A stretch of DNA of 64,000 nucleotides from Zhouia spongiae (GCF_022760175.1 NZ_CP094326.1:1302001-1366000), one strand, 5' to 3'; counted from the first letter of the stretch, positions 53,373 to 62,170 are shown. Made by a program: numbers and translations. Notes: a model not told the origin generated them from the sequence alone.

Positions 53373-54014
53373 ATGGCAGTAATTACTAAAGGAATCCTGG
53401 GAGGTATCTCTGGGAAAGTAGGCACGGTAGTAGGTGCATCTTGGAAAGGTATTGATTACATTAGAAGTAAACCTTCTTCAGTAGCCAATCCAAGAACAGA
53501 AGGACAGGTAAACCAAAGAAACAAGTTTTCTGTGACTTTGGAATACTTACAACCTAACTTAGGTTTTATTAAACTTGGGTATAAGGGGTATGCGGTTCAA
53601 AAGACAGCGTTCAATGCAGCAATGTCTTATGTGCTAAACAATGCAATCACAGGTGCAGCACCTGATTTCGAGATTGACTACAATTTAGCACTTTTAAGTA
53701 GAGGTAGCTTGTCGGGAGCTTTAAACCCTGACACTGATCTATCAACTCCAGGTCAAGTGACTTTCACTTGGGATGATAACTCAGATGAAGGAAATGCAAA
53801 CGTAACGGACAAAGCGATGTTACTTGTGTACAATCCATCTAAAAAAGCATCCGTAGCCATTTTAGGAGGACAAGACAGAACTGTAGGTAGTGAGGTTGTT
53901 CCTATTCCGGCTACTTATGCAGGTGATACAGTAGAGTTATTTATGGCGTTTATTACCGCTGATAACACCCAAGTATCAAACAGTGTGTATTTAGGCTCGG
54001 GTACGGCAGCTTAA
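53373..54014 (+). CDS. DUF6266-like protein
   Basis: A 213-residue protein beginning AVITKGILGGISGKVGTVVG and WKGIDYIRSKPSSVANPRTE, the recognisable start of the DUF6266 family of Bacteroidota. The C-terminal half is beta-rich (QVTFTWDDNSDEG, DTVELFMAFITAD). Function unknown; it is typically found in mobile islands. It is the last gene of the element and is followed by a terminator. Confidence 0.7.
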   Translation: MAVITKGILGGISGKVGTVVGASWKGIDYIRSKPSSVANPRTEGQVNQRNKFSVTLEYLQPNLGFIKLGYKGYAVQKTAFNAAMSYVLNNAITGAAPDFEIDYNLALLSRGSLSGALNPDTDLSTPGQVTFTWDDNSDEGNANVTDKAMLLVYNPSKKASVAILGGQDRTVGSEVVPIPATYAGDTVELFMAFITADNTQVSNSVYLGSGTAA

Positions 54015-54036
54015 CAGCTAAGTTTAAATACATTTC

Positions 54037-54071
54037 AAAACCGCTTTTATTAATTTAGAAGCGGTTTTTTT
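54037..54071 (+). terminator. Rho-independent terminator after the DUF6266-like gene
   Basis: A perfect 10-bp stem AAAACCGCTT / AAGCGGTTTT with a 12-nt loop, then a T run, closing the plus-strand genes of the element. Confidence 0.88.
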
Positions 54072-54096
54072 ATGGTATTATATACAGAATAAAAAG

Positions 54097-54115
54097 ATGT
54101 ACCTATGTTGTACCC
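54097..54115 (+). promoter_or_regulatory. candidate integrase arm-binding sites (right end)
   Basis: GATGTACC (54096-54103) and GTTGTACCC (54107-54115) echo the GTTGTACC repeats at the left end (37605-37643). They lie 60-80 bp inside the right direct repeat. Confidence 0.45.
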
Positions 54116-54175
54116 TTTTGTATTTAAATTAAAATAATTTAGTAATAACAATGCCTAATTGAGTTTATTAGTATA

Positions 54176-54188
54176 ACACGGTGTTGTA
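54176..54188. repeat. right attachment-site copy (attR)
   Basis: ACACGGTGTTGTA, identical to 37480-37492 (left copy). It sits inside an attC-like inverse core (GTTGTAC, 54183-54189) immediately before the stop of the next cassette gene. Confidence 0.75.
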
Positions 54189-54193
54189 CAACG

Positions 54194-54838
54194 TTATTTC
54201 ATTTTTTTTATAATTCCGTAATCAGTCTTTTCTTGAAAGTTTGCTATCGACCTGTAAACATAACTTCCATCATCAAGAATGTCAATGATTTCAACGTTTA
54301 TTTCTTTTCCAATTAGATGTTTTAATCGCGGTTCAGTCATTCGCTTATAAGTCAAAACATATGTGCAATCAGAGAGCCATTTAATGTAATAAATTTGTTT
54401 ATCCTCTATTCCAATCTCTCTTTGGACTTTCCTTTTTCTTTTAATTTTAGTGTCTTTGTATAGTACGTGCTTGTATTTGTAATGTCCATTTTGAAATTTT
54501 TTACAAGCGTCACACACGTTTTTATTCAAGCTCTTTTTTTCGTAAGACGAATTTATGAATTCAAAAGTCGAATCATAACAGTTGTTTTTTAATTTACTGT
54601 CAGGATAATATTGAACTCCGAGCAGATATTGCCGAAGTTGCTCAATATTATATTCATTTTCATATGTAGTTTTGTCTGCAACAATCGTTACTTCACTAAT
54701 TTTTGCTTGGTCATTCACACAAAAATTCACAGTAACATATTCAATACTTTTTACGTCTTCGACAAAGAATTTTTTTTGCACTTGTCCGAATGTGTTTGAG
54801 AAAACTAAAAGTGCTAATAAGTATATTATTCTGTTCAA
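54194..54838 (-). CDS. secreted protein of unknown function
   Basis: A 214-residue protein with a signal peptide (RIIYLLALLVFSNTFGQ). It has a pair of cysteines (VCDACKKF) in the middle and a basic segment KRKRKVQREIG. No family is recognised. It forms a cassette whose 5' end (GTTGTACAAC) and 3' end (GTTGTACAAC) are self-complementary, and it lies directly against the right end of the integrative element. Confidence 0.6.
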   Translation of the reverse strand: MNRIIYLLALLVFSNTFGQVQKKFFVEDVKSIEYVTVNFCVNDQAKISEVTIVADKTTYENEYNIEQLRQYLLGVQYYPDSKLKNNCYDSTFEFINSSYEKKSLNKNVCDACKKFQNGHYKYKHVLYKDTKIKRKRKVQREIGIEDKQIYYIKWLSDCTYVLTYKRMTEPRLKHLIGKEINVEIIDILDDGSYVYRSIANFQEKTDYGIIKKMK

Positions 54839-54861
54839 ATTTTGAGTTATTTGGTAATGTT

Positions 54862-54921
54862 GTACAACGCTTTGGCTATGCGCAGTGTCCCGAAGGGCAT
54901 TGCATATAGGTGTTGTTGTAG
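54862..54921 (-). repeat. 60-bp attC-like recombination site
   Basis: Minus strand: inverse core CTACAAC-AA, arm ACCTATATGCAATGCCC, a short TTCG turn, facing arm GGGACACTGCGCATAGCC, AAAGC, core GTTGTAC. Compare with the integron 59-base element layout RYYYAAC-AA ... AAGC-GTTRRRY. The length, the spacing and the position between two same-strand genes all fit. It is the most canonical site in this window. Confidence 0.7.
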
Positions 54922-54936
54922 CACGTTTTTATTATT

Positions 54937-55518
54937 TTACATTCCATTTTCAAGTTCAGAAAGCCAATCCTTGTATTTATCCTTAAGCATATCTCTTTTT
55001 TCGGTCGAGTCAACAATCACATCAACTCCGCCGTCATAAGGTGCAATGACACATTTCTTTGAAGGACTGACAAACATTGCTCTTATTTCATCATCAGCAA
55101 TTGCTTTGAGAATTTCATCCCAGTTTCCGTTTTTCCAATTTTCAGTTTTGAGGTAAATATCAAAGTACATTTCATGTTCATGTTCTTCAGGTCTTTCCTT
55201 GTACAAGTCAATGGTAAAGACTTTTAGAAATTCTCCGAAGTCAGTCAGTTCTTTGCAATTGTCATTGGTTATCTCATTTGTGTAAAGTCCGAAGGAAATT
55301 GCTACTTCTGATTCTTCGCCAATCAGGTCATTAATTAATTGGTTTTGTCGGTCAAGTATGATTTTGTACTCGTCTGCAGATTCGGCATATCGTTTTGACT
55401 CAGGTAGATTATGAATTCTAAACCATCTGTCAGGATACACCCATTTCAATTCGTGATTGATTGGAAACGATTCTGGATATTCCTTATTCCAATAGTCAAT
55501 GAATTCGCTTTCTGTCAT
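54937..55518 (-). CDS. DUF3885-like protein
   Basis: A 193-residue protein when started at the Met at 55518 (TESEFIDYWNKEYPESFPINHELKW); an upstream Met adds 21 residues of no family character. The pattern RWFRIHNLPESKRYAESADEY, VAISFGLYT and the end VIAPYDGGVDVIVDS..RDMLKDKYKDWLSEL agrees with DUF3885. Function unknown. Its 5' flank holds GTTATAGCAC and its 3' flank GTGCTACAAC, again nearly complementary. Confidence 0.7.
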   Translation of the reverse strand: MTESEFIDYWNKEYPESFPINHELKWVYPDRWFRIHNLPESKRYAESADEYKIILDRQNQLINDLIGEESEVAISFGLYTNEITNDNCKELTDFGEFLKVFTIDLYKERPEEHEHEMYFDIYLKTENWKNGNWDEILKAIADDEIRAMFVSPSKKCVIAPYDGGVDVIVDSTEKRDMLKDKYKDWLSELENGM

Positions 55519-55546
55519 TTTTTTTAATGTGCTATAACAATTCCAT

Positions 55547-55564
55547 AAACACCATATGGTGTTT
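55547..55564. repeat. 18-bp perfect palindrome upstream of the DUF3885-like gene
   Basis: AAACACCATATGGTGTTT, next to GTGCTATAAC (55529-55538), the 5' core-like sequence of this cassette. The gap 55519-55855 otherwise shows a weak open frame but no recognisable gene. Confidence 0.5.
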
Positions 55565-55811
55565 ATTTTTAATATGTTCACCTACAAATCTAACGGATTT
55601 TTTTGATAAATCTGTTTCATGCTACATGATGGTTAGGCAGTAGCTTAAAGTCCTATAATATAAACTATGATTATACAATCCAGGCTCCAGAAAAGAGACC
55701 ATCTTAGTATGTTGTTGTACTACATTGGTTAATATTATTTTTGAACCGCCGTTTACGCGCCCCGCTTGGTTTATCCTAAGCACAGAAGAGTAGTCGAATC
55801 CGCCGACACGA

Positions 55812-55855
55812 GTACAACGAATTGGCGTAAGCAAATTGCGGTTATACAATGTGCC
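55812..55855 (-). repeat. attC-like remnant interrupted by IS1182 copy 2
   Basis: Minus strand: TTGTATAACCGCAATTTG, a short turn, CCAATTC and core GTTGTAC (55812-55818 on the plus strand as GTACAAC). Its inverse core ACACAAC is at 57573-57579, beyond the IS. Confidence 0.4.
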
Positions 55856-57563
55856 TGTTGCACAAGTTAGCAAAAAATTGACATAGGGTTGATATTATCT
55901 TTTGATAAGAAGCTTACCTTGTAGTTATGCAAGGAAAAAAGAAGTATCAGGAGAAGTTATTCAACCAGTTTCAGTTAAGTGAACGCGTACCCAAAGACAA
56001 TTTCTACCGCCGGTTAAAAGAGGTGTTGGACTTAGAATATTTGTATGCGCTTACCAAACGATATTACGGTAGTAGCGGACAAAAGAGCATCGATCCGGTG
56101 GTGTTCTTTAAACTTTGTTTGGTAGGTTATTTAGAAAACATTATCAGTGATCGAAAGCTCATAACGCATTGCAGTATGCGATTGGATATTTTGTTCTTTT
56201 TGGATTATGATATCGATGAAGAACTGCCCTGGCATTCTACCATTAGCCGCACCCGTCAGTTATTTCCTGAGTCAGTGTTTGAAGAGGTCTTTACCAAGGT
56301 GTTTGAACTATGTGTATCGGTCGGGATGGTCAGTGGCCATACTCAGGCTATCGATAGCGCCCCTGTAAAAGCCAATGCCTCGATGGACAGTCTGGAGCTC
56401 AAAGTACCTGAGGAAGATTTAGAGTCCTACCTCCGTAAGGTGCGCCATATCAGCAAACGGGACAAGGATAAACCATTACGTCAAGCTAAAGAGAATAAAG
56501 CGGGAAAGGATCAGCAAACCTTATCGGCCAGTAAAAAGGAGCTACAGGCCATAAAGAGCAGGAACAGTAAATGGGCAAAAGATCAGGATCAGCGTCCGGG
56601 AGCAGGCAATAAAGGCTCGAGATATACCAGCAATAAGACCCATTACAGTCCTACCGATCCCGATGCCCGTATCAGTGTCAAACCGGGCAAGGCCAGGAAA
56701 CTCAATTACCTATCTCAATTAACCGTAGACACCTCCAATCATGTGATAACCGATATCAAAGCCTACCATGCCGATGGCAAAGACAACCAACAACTGCCCG
56801 ACATAGTGAAAAGGGTACAACGACGCTTGTGGAACTCAGGACTGCTATGGGAGAACTGTGTAGCCGATACAGGATATAGCAGTGGGGAGAACTATGCCTT
56901 TTTAGAAAAGAATCAGATCAAGAGTTTTATCCCTCCCCATGGTACTTACAAAGGAGGGCCGGCAGGATTTACATATATTGAGGCAGGCAACTATTGGTTA
57001 TGCCCTCAGGTCAAGAAAGTTACTTTCCGCAAACAAAAATTAGAGAAAGGGACTCTAAAAGATCAGTACTTTACCAAACGGAGTGATTGTAAAGGCTGCC
57101 CGATAAAACAACAATGTATTGGTAAAAGTTATGAGAAACGCATAAACATTACTGCTTATCGCAAAGAATACGAACGTAATATAGCAAGAGTGAATAGTCC
57201 GCAGGGACGGTATATGAAAGCCAAGCGGCAAAGCACGGTAGAACCGGTGTTTGGAACATTAACACAGTTTATGGGACTTAGAAAAGTGAATACCCTAGGC
57301 ATTAAACAGGCAAACAAATGTATGCAGCTCTCGGCCATAGCCTACAACTTGAAGAAGTACCTGAAATTCATTGAAAACCACACAAAAAGTGGAGTAGCAA
57401 GCATGCAAAGTATTTACTTTTCTTTAAAAGCTATCATACAATACATTTTACGCCTTTTTAAGCCTTTCAATTTTAGTTTACAGCTAAACTATACCACAAA
57501 ATAAAAGCCCATAAAAGGGCTTATTTGTATCTTGTTTTTATATAATTAGTGGGTTGTGCAACA
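55856..57563 (+). mobile_element. IS1182-family insertion sequence, copy 2 (1,708 bp)
   Basis: Same ends and length as copies 1 and 3, but the nucleotide sequence is slightly diverged, mainly in the first 650 bp of the transposase gene. The AAT-GTGCC / TCTACC-ATTG flanks are the same as for the others. No IS110 lies next to it. Confidence 0.9.
55927..57504 (+). CDS. IS1182-family transposase (variant)
   Basis: A 525-residue DDE transposase, intact, with all motifs listed for copy 1. Differences from copies 1 and 3 cluster near residues 23, 37-42 and 166-190 (e.g. EEDLESYLRKVRHISKRDKDK in place of the copy 1 sequence), then a few single changes. The patchy clustering looks like recombination between two family members. 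Confidence 0.95.
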   Translation: MQGKKKYQEKLFNQFQLSERVPKDNFYRRLKEVLDLEYLYALTKRYYGSSGQKSIDPVVFFKLCLVGYLENIISDRKLITHCSMRLDILFFLDYDIDEELPWHSTISRTRQLFPESVFEEVFTKVFELCVSVGMVSGHTQAIDSAPVKANASMDSLELKVPEEDLESYLRKVRHISKRDKDKPLRQAKENKAGKDQQTLSASKKELQAIKSRNSKWAKDQDQRPGAGNKGSRYTSNKTHYSPTDPDARISVKPGKARKLNYLSQLTVDTSNHVITDIKAYHADGKDNQQLPDIVKRVQRRLWNSGLLWENCVADTGYSSGENYAFLEKNQIKSFIPPHGTYKGGPAGFTYIEAGNYWLCPQVKKVTFRKQKLEKGTLKDQYFTKRSDCKGCPIKQQCIGKSYEKRINITAYRKEYERNIARVNSPQGRYMKAKRQSTVEPVFGTLTQFMGLRKVNTLGIKQANKCMQLSAIAYNLKKYLKFIENHTKSGVASMQSIYFSLKAIIQYILRLFKPFNFSLQLNYTTK

Positions 57564-57589
57564 TCTACCATTGTTGTGTGCTGGCGTTT

Positions 57590-58234
57590 TTATTTAAATT
57601 TTTCATAGAATATTTCTTTGTCATCTATTAAAATTCCTCTTGGTTTGTTGTTTGCCCATTTTTCCAAATTCGATTCGGTTTTTTTTGAATTAGTTCTCAA
57701 GTTAAATTCTCTACAAAATTTTTCGCTGTATTTTCCGAAATTTGATATTGAGCTAAAATGAGGATTCCAGCTGTAATAATCTATACATCTAATCCAATCA
57801 CGCACAGACCTTATTCCAGTTGAAAATCCGTTTTCCGCTATTTGTAAGTCAAATCCGTTTATATTTTTCGCAAAGTTTTTAATGTCAGGATATTTTTCAA
57901 TTACGTCATTTCCTAAAATTAAGTATTTTGGAACTCCTTTGAATTCATAAAACTCTTTAGTTTTCCAAGCGTTAAATAAGAACGATTTTAAGTCAGGCAT
58001 TTTATCAATCGGATGCAGTTCCGCATAGTAACATCCGCTAAAATGGTCACGAATTAAATAATTCACTAAATGTCTTTTTCCAGTTTTCGGATAATTTTTC
58101 CAGTTAATGTCAAACTTTTTGTTTTGATGCTTTATAGTATCATCTTTTAGTAAATAATGATTTTTAGCAATCGAAACATTCAATTGGTGAACTTGATTTG
58201 GAAAGTCGGATTTATATGAATGATGAAAATACAT
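57590..58234 (-). CDS. unknown protein, possible RNase-H-like/integrase-core relative
   Basis: A 214-residue protein when started at the Met at 58234 (YFHHSYKSDFPNQVHQLN). The frame also opens at a GTG at 58255, but that codon lies inside the palindrome core. The segment KGVPKYLILGNDVIEKYP and GFSTGIRSVRDWIRCIDYYSWNP weakly recalls the second half of rve-type integrase cores. No DDE triad is evident. It is a cassette with 5' GTTGTGTGC and 3' GCACACAAC. Confidence 0.5.
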   Translation of the reverse strand: MYFHHSYKSDFPNQVHQLNVSIAKNHYLLKDDTIKHQNKKFDINWKNYPKTGKRHLVNYLIRDHFSGCYYAELHPIDKMPDLKSFLFNAWKTKEFYEFKGVPKYLILGNDVIEKYPDIKNFAKNINGFDLQIAENGFSTGIRSVRDWIRCIDYYSWNPHFSSISNFGKYSEKFCREFNLRTNSKKTESNLEKWANNKPRGILIDDKEIFYEKFK

Positions 58235-58253
58235 TTGGTTCGGTTTCGCTTGC

Positions 58254-58380
58254 ACACAACGGCTCGGCTATGAACAGTTGGGGGGGTACGCCCTAACTTT
58301 TCGGTTTAGCACCGACCTTTGTTTTATGTTTATACTTTTGTTTTATCACTTTCTCCCCAATTGTTTATAGCCAATGTGCC
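58254..58380 (-). repeat. attC-like palindrome interrupted by IS1182 copy 3 and IS110 copy 2
   Basis: Core GTTGTGT (minus strand of 58254-58260), arm CCCCAACTGTTCATAGCCG, spacer, facing arm ATTGGCTATAAACAATTGGGG. The arms match at 17 of 21 positions. The inverse core TGCTAAC is at 61303-61309, after the IS pair. Confidence 0.6.
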
Positions 58381-60088
58381 TGTTGCACAAGTTAGCAAAA
58401 AATTGACATAGGGTTGATATTATCTTTTGATAAGAGGCTTACCTTGTAGTTATGCAAGGAAAAAAGAAGTATCAGGAGAAGTTGTTCAATCAGTTTCAGT
58501 TAAGTGAGCGCGTACCTATAGACAATTTCTATCGGCGGTTAAAAGAGGTGTTGGATTTAGATTACTTATACCCACTTACCAAACGATATTATGGTAGTAG
58601 CGGACAAAAGAGCATCGACCCGGTGGTGTTCTTTAAACTTTGTTTGGTAGGTTATTTAGAAAACATTATCAGTGATCGAAAGCTCATAACGCATTGCAGT
58701 ATGCGATTGGATATTTTGTTCTTTTTGGATTATGATATCGATGAAGAACTGCCATGGCATTCTACCATTAGCCGCACCCGACAGTTATTTCCTGAGTCAG
58801 TGTTAGAAGAGGTCTTTACCAAGGTGTTTGAACTATGTGTATCGGTCGGGATGGTCAGTGGCCATACTCAGGCTATCGATAGCGCCCCTGTAAAAGCCAA
58901 TGCTTCTATGGATAGTTTGGAACTGAAAGTTCCTGAAGCCGATTTAGAAACGCATCTTCGAGAAATTCGTCACATTAGTAAAGGTGATAAAGACAAACCA
59001 CTACGTCAAGCCAAAGGGAATAAAGCAGACAAAGATCAGCAAACCTTATCGGCCAGTAAAAAGGAGCTACAGGCCATAAAGAGCAGGAACAGTAAATGGG
59101 CAAAGGATCAGGATCAGCGCCCGGGAGCAGGCAATAAAGGCTCGAGATATACCAGCAATAAGACCCATTACAGTCCTACCGATCCCGATGCCCGTATCAG
59201 TGTCAAACCGGGCAAGGCCAGGAAACTCAATTACCTATCTCAATTAACAGTAGATACCTCCAATCATGTGATAACCGATATCAAAGCCTACCATGCCGAT
59301 GGCAAAGACAACCAACAACTGCCAGACATAGTGAAAAGGGTACAACGCCGATTGTGGAACTCAGGACTGCTATGGGAGAACTGTGTAGCTGATACAGGAT
59401 ATAGCAGTGGGGAGAACTATGCCTTTTTAGAAAAGAATCAGATCAAGAGTTTTATCCCTCCCCATGGTACTTACAAAGGAGGGCCGGGAGGATTTACATA
59501 TATTGAGGCAGGCAGCTATTGGTTATGCCCTCAGGGCAAGAAAGTTACTTTCCGCAAACAAAAATTAGAGAAAGGGACTCTAAAAGATCAGTACTTTACC
59601 AAACGGAGTGATTGTAAAGGCTGCCCGATAAAACAACAATGTATTGGTAAAAGTTATGAGAAACGCATAAACATTACTGCTTATCGCAAAGAATACGAAC
59701 GTAATATAGCAAGAGTGAATAGTCCGCAGGGACGGTATATGAAAGCCAAGCGGCAAAGCACGGTAGAACCGGTGTTTGGAACATTAACACAGTTTATGGG
59801 ACTTAGAAAAGTGAATACCCTAGGCATTAAACAGGCAAACAAATGTATGCAGCTCTCGGCCATAGCCTACAACTTGAAGAAGTACCTGAAATTCATTGAA
59901 AACCACACAAAAAGTGGAGTAGCAAGCATGCAAAGTATTTACTTTTCTTTAAAAGCTATCATACAATACATTTTACGCCTTTTTAAGCCTTTCAATTTTA
60001 GTTTACAGCTAAACTATACCACAAAATAAAAGCCCATAAAAGGGCTTATTTGTATCTTGTTTTTATATAATTAGTGGGTTGTGCAACA
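58381..60088 (+). mobile_element. IS1182-family insertion sequence, copy 3 (1,708 bp)
   Basis: The sequence equals copy 1 at every position I compared (offset 24,720). With the adjacent IS110 copy it forms a 2.9-kb direct repeat of 33661-36585. The left flank CCAAT differs from copy 1 (ACAAT). Confidence 0.92.
58452..60029 (+). CDS. IS1182-family transposase
   Basis: A 525-residue protein identical to that of copy 1. DDE motifs and the Cys-rich insertion are intact, so it should be active. Confidence 0.95.
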   Translation: MQGKKKYQEKLFNQFQLSERVPIDNFYRRLKEVLDLDYLYPLTKRYYGSSGQKSIDPVVFFKLCLVGYLENIISDRKLITHCSMRLDILFFLDYDIDEELPWHSTISRTRQLFPESVLEEVFTKVFELCVSVGMVSGHTQAIDSAPVKANASMDSLELKVPEADLETHLREIRHISKGDKDKPLRQAKGNKADKDQQTLSASKKELQAIKSRNSKWAKDQDQRPGAGNKGSRYTSNKTHYSPTDPDARISVKPGKARKLNYLSQLTVDTSNHVITDIKAYHADGKDNQQLPDIVKRVQRRLWNSGLLWENCVADTGYSSGENYAFLEKNQIKSFIPPHGTYKGGPGGFTYIEAGSYWLCPQGKKVTFRKQKLEKGTLKDQYFTKRSDCKGCPIKQQCIGKSYEKRINITAYRKEYERNIARVNSPQGRYMKAKRQSTVEPVFGTLTQFMGLRKVNTLGIKQANKCMQLSAIAYNLKKYLKFIENHTKSGVASMQSIYFSLKAIIQYILRLFKPFNFSLQLNYTTK

Positions 60089-60096
60089 TCTACCAA

Positions 60097-61300
60097 CTTA
60101 AGTTTACAATCTATTAATTTAGAGGTATTAACCAGAAAGAACAAAAAGAGCGGAATAAGGTTAGGTCTACCGTAGGAACTTTTGATTCCGTCAACATTGA
60201 TAATCCCCGCTCTTTTCTACTTAAATCCGTTCAGTTCTGTGAGACTTTGATCTCGATTTTAAGTTGGTGGAATATAAGTAGTGGCGTTCTTCCCTTAATT
60301 CAATTATTATGAATAAATATAATGAAATTTATGGTGTGGATATCAGCAAAGATGTCTTTGATGTTATTGGAAGTCAAGGAAGTTATTATCAATTTGAAAA
60401 CAATCCCAAAGGTTTTAAGTCCTTTATGAAAGTATTGAAAATGGATAGTTTGGTAGTCATGGAAGCTACAGGTTATTACCATTATCGTCTGGCCCAATTC
60501 TTAAACCATAACGGCTTTACAGTATCAATAGTAAACCCTTTGTCTGTAAAGCGGTTTATACAGATGAAACTGTCTAAGGTTAAAACGGATAAAAGCGACG
60601 CTAAGGCCATATGTGAGTATGCTCAGGTGAACCCGGTACCGATATATTCTTCTTTAGATGATACTCAAGCAGAATGTCTCCAGTTGTTTCGTCTTTTAGA
60701 TATCTATCTTAAGCAACGTTCTGCCATTAAAAATAAGCTTCACGGGGAAACTGTTTTAGGAGTTCCTTCCAAAATGGTTTATCGTTCTTTAGAACAAAGT
60801 TTAAAGCACTTTAACAAACATATAGAAGCTCTTGAGCAACGATTATTGGAACTAGTGAAAAAGGAACAACAACAGCAACTAACCAATTTAAAAAGTATCC
60901 CTGGTTTAGGTACTAAAACAGCCTTATTCCTGATTGTAATAACAGATGGATTTTCCAAATTTGAAAGAGCCTCTCAACTTTGCAGTTATGTAGGAATCAC
61001 ACCCATTATACGGATATCGGGTAGTAGTGTCAGAGGCAAAAGCCGAATCAGTAAGGTTGGCAATAGAAAATTAAGAAACTTGCTGTTCTTGTGTAGTTTT
61101 TCAGCCTGCAAGCATAATAAAGCATGTAGGGAACTCTACAATCGATTATTAGCCCAAGGAAAAACTAAAAAACAAGCTCTGATAGCAGTCTCCAATAAGC
61201 TATTAAAACAAGCCTTTGCAATAGCTAAATCAGGGATTCCATATAATGAAAATTATGTATCAAAATTAGTCTAAAAATACTTGATTTTTAACTCAGTTCT
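60097..61300 (+). mobile_element. IS110-family insertion sequence, copy 2
   Basis: Identical to copy 1 from CTTAAG to the TTTGTT at 61305. The base before it is A (60096) where copy 1 has T (35376). It also begins 8 bp after the IS1182 right end. The left-end stem (60144-60153 / 60207-60216) and the TCTACC loop are the same. Confidence 0.85.
60309..61274 (+). CDS. IS110-family DEDD recombinase/transposase
   Basis: A 321-residue protein identical to copy 1, with an intact RuvC-like DEDD domain and Transposase_20 domain. Confidence 0.95.
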   Translation: MNKYNEIYGVDISKDVFDVIGSQGSYYQFENNPKGFKSFMKVLKMDSLVVMEATGYYHYRLAQFLNHNGFTVSIVNPLSVKRFIQMKLSKVKTDKSDAKAICEYAQVNPVPIYSSLDDTQAECLQLFRLLDIYLKQRSAIKNKLHGETVLGVPSKMVYRSLEQSLKHFNKHIEALEQRLLELVKKEQQQQLTNLKSIPGLGTKTALFLIVITDGFSKFERASQLCSYVGITPIIRISGSSVRGKSRISKVGNRKLRNLLFLCSFSACKHNKACRELYNRLLAQGKTKKQALIAVSNKLLKQAFAIAKSGIPYNENYVSKLV

Positions 61301-62139
61301 TTGTTAGCAACTGTATTTTTCTTTAAAATTCTAAATTCATCATCCATTTCATCTATTATCTCCATTGAAACACCTGATATATCAGGGAACATTGTTAAAT
61401 GTGAAATATTATAATTATTTTTCAATTCTTTTTTAATTACATCTCTGACTGAATTAGGTATAAATATCTTTGTCATTGACTGTTCAAATATGGAATAATA
61501 ATCCAACGGATGAATCATAGTTCCATAATATACAAAAACTCCTTCTTGAACCTTAATTCTATCATCTACACTATTTGATTTTATACAAATAGGAAAATCT
61601 ATATTATTTAAACTTTCAAAATTATACTCATTCAAGTTTATAATCTCTGATTTTCTAAATGAATGTTCATTTACCAAAATTGGATTTATGCAATATACCG
61701 CTGAACCATGCTTTGTAAAGCTATTTGTTGAATTGAAATCATAAATTTCATCTTCTATTTCAAGACTACTTTGTGTGAAATTAGAAACACTAAAATATAA
61801 AGCTATTAATTCATTCACAGTAAAATCCAGCAATCGAGTTGGAATACCATAATGCTGCATTAAATACAAATAATCTATTTCATCAAAAGCTGAACAGTCT
61901 TTATATTTTTTTACATTCTCTTTAAACTTTTCATGAGAAAGATTTGAATTTTTAATTAAGTATTTCTCTCTTTTATAATATGGTTCATCAATTGATATAT
62001 CTAATTTTTCTCTAAAAAGTGATGGTTCAAGTTGATATTCCGAATATTTTTGACCTCTAAACCAAATTTTCCCTTGTTTTTTATTATCTGATATTAAATT
62101 CAAATATTCCGTAATATTCTTTATTACTTCTAATTTCAT
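61288..62139 (-). CDS. FRG-domain protein
   Basis: A 283-residue protein. The FRG domain is clear: GKIWFRGQKYSEYQLEPSLFR, then YLMQHYGIPTRLLDFTVNEL-IALYFSV, then GVFVYYGTMI. FRG proteins are frequent in defence islands, some as parts of abortive-infection systems; the activity is unproven. The last residues NKELS and the stop codon come from the IS110 end, as in the DUF2971 gene. Confidence 0.85.
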   Translation of the reverse strand: MKLEVIKNITEYLNLISDNKKQGKIWFRGQKYSEYQLEPSLFREKLDISIDEPYYKREKYLIKNSNLSHEKFKENVKKYKDCSAFDEIDYLYLMQHYGIPTRLLDFTVNELIALYFSVSNFTQSSLEIEDEIYDFNSTNSFTKHGSAVYCINPILVNEHSFRKSEIINLNEYNFESLNNIDFPICIKSNSVDDRIKVQEGVFVYYGTMIHPLDYYSIFEQSMTKIFIPNSVRDVIKKELKNNYNISHLTMFPDISGVSMEIIDEMDDEFRILKKNTVANKELS

Positions 62140-62170
62140 ATATTTTTAGTGGTTGCTCTTCTATATAGTT

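Larger units (their letters stand above)
37480..54188 (+). mobile_element. 16.7-kb integrative element with type I R-M and TAC operons
   Basis: The element is bounded by the direct repeat ACACGGTGTTGTA (37480-37492 and 54176-54188). All its genes are on the plus strand, opposite to the cassette genes on both sides. It starts with a tyrosine recombinase and has excisionase-like HTH genes and a Rep-like gene, but no relaxase or conjugation genes were recognised, so transfer would depend on a helper. Joining the flanks at the repeat restores a continuous attC-like palindrome. Confidence 0.8.

Noticed and set aside
37480-54188. Conjugative transposon or prophage
   Set aside because: No relaxase, Tra, capsid, terminase or tail genes were recognised; the cargo and size fit a non-autonomous integrative element.
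55622-55873. Open frame of 83 codons on the minus strand at the left end of IS1182 copy 2
   Set aside because: It runs through the palindrome and into the IS end, so its N-terminus is IS sequence. The text resembles repeated intergenic sequence seen in this phylum more than a gene.
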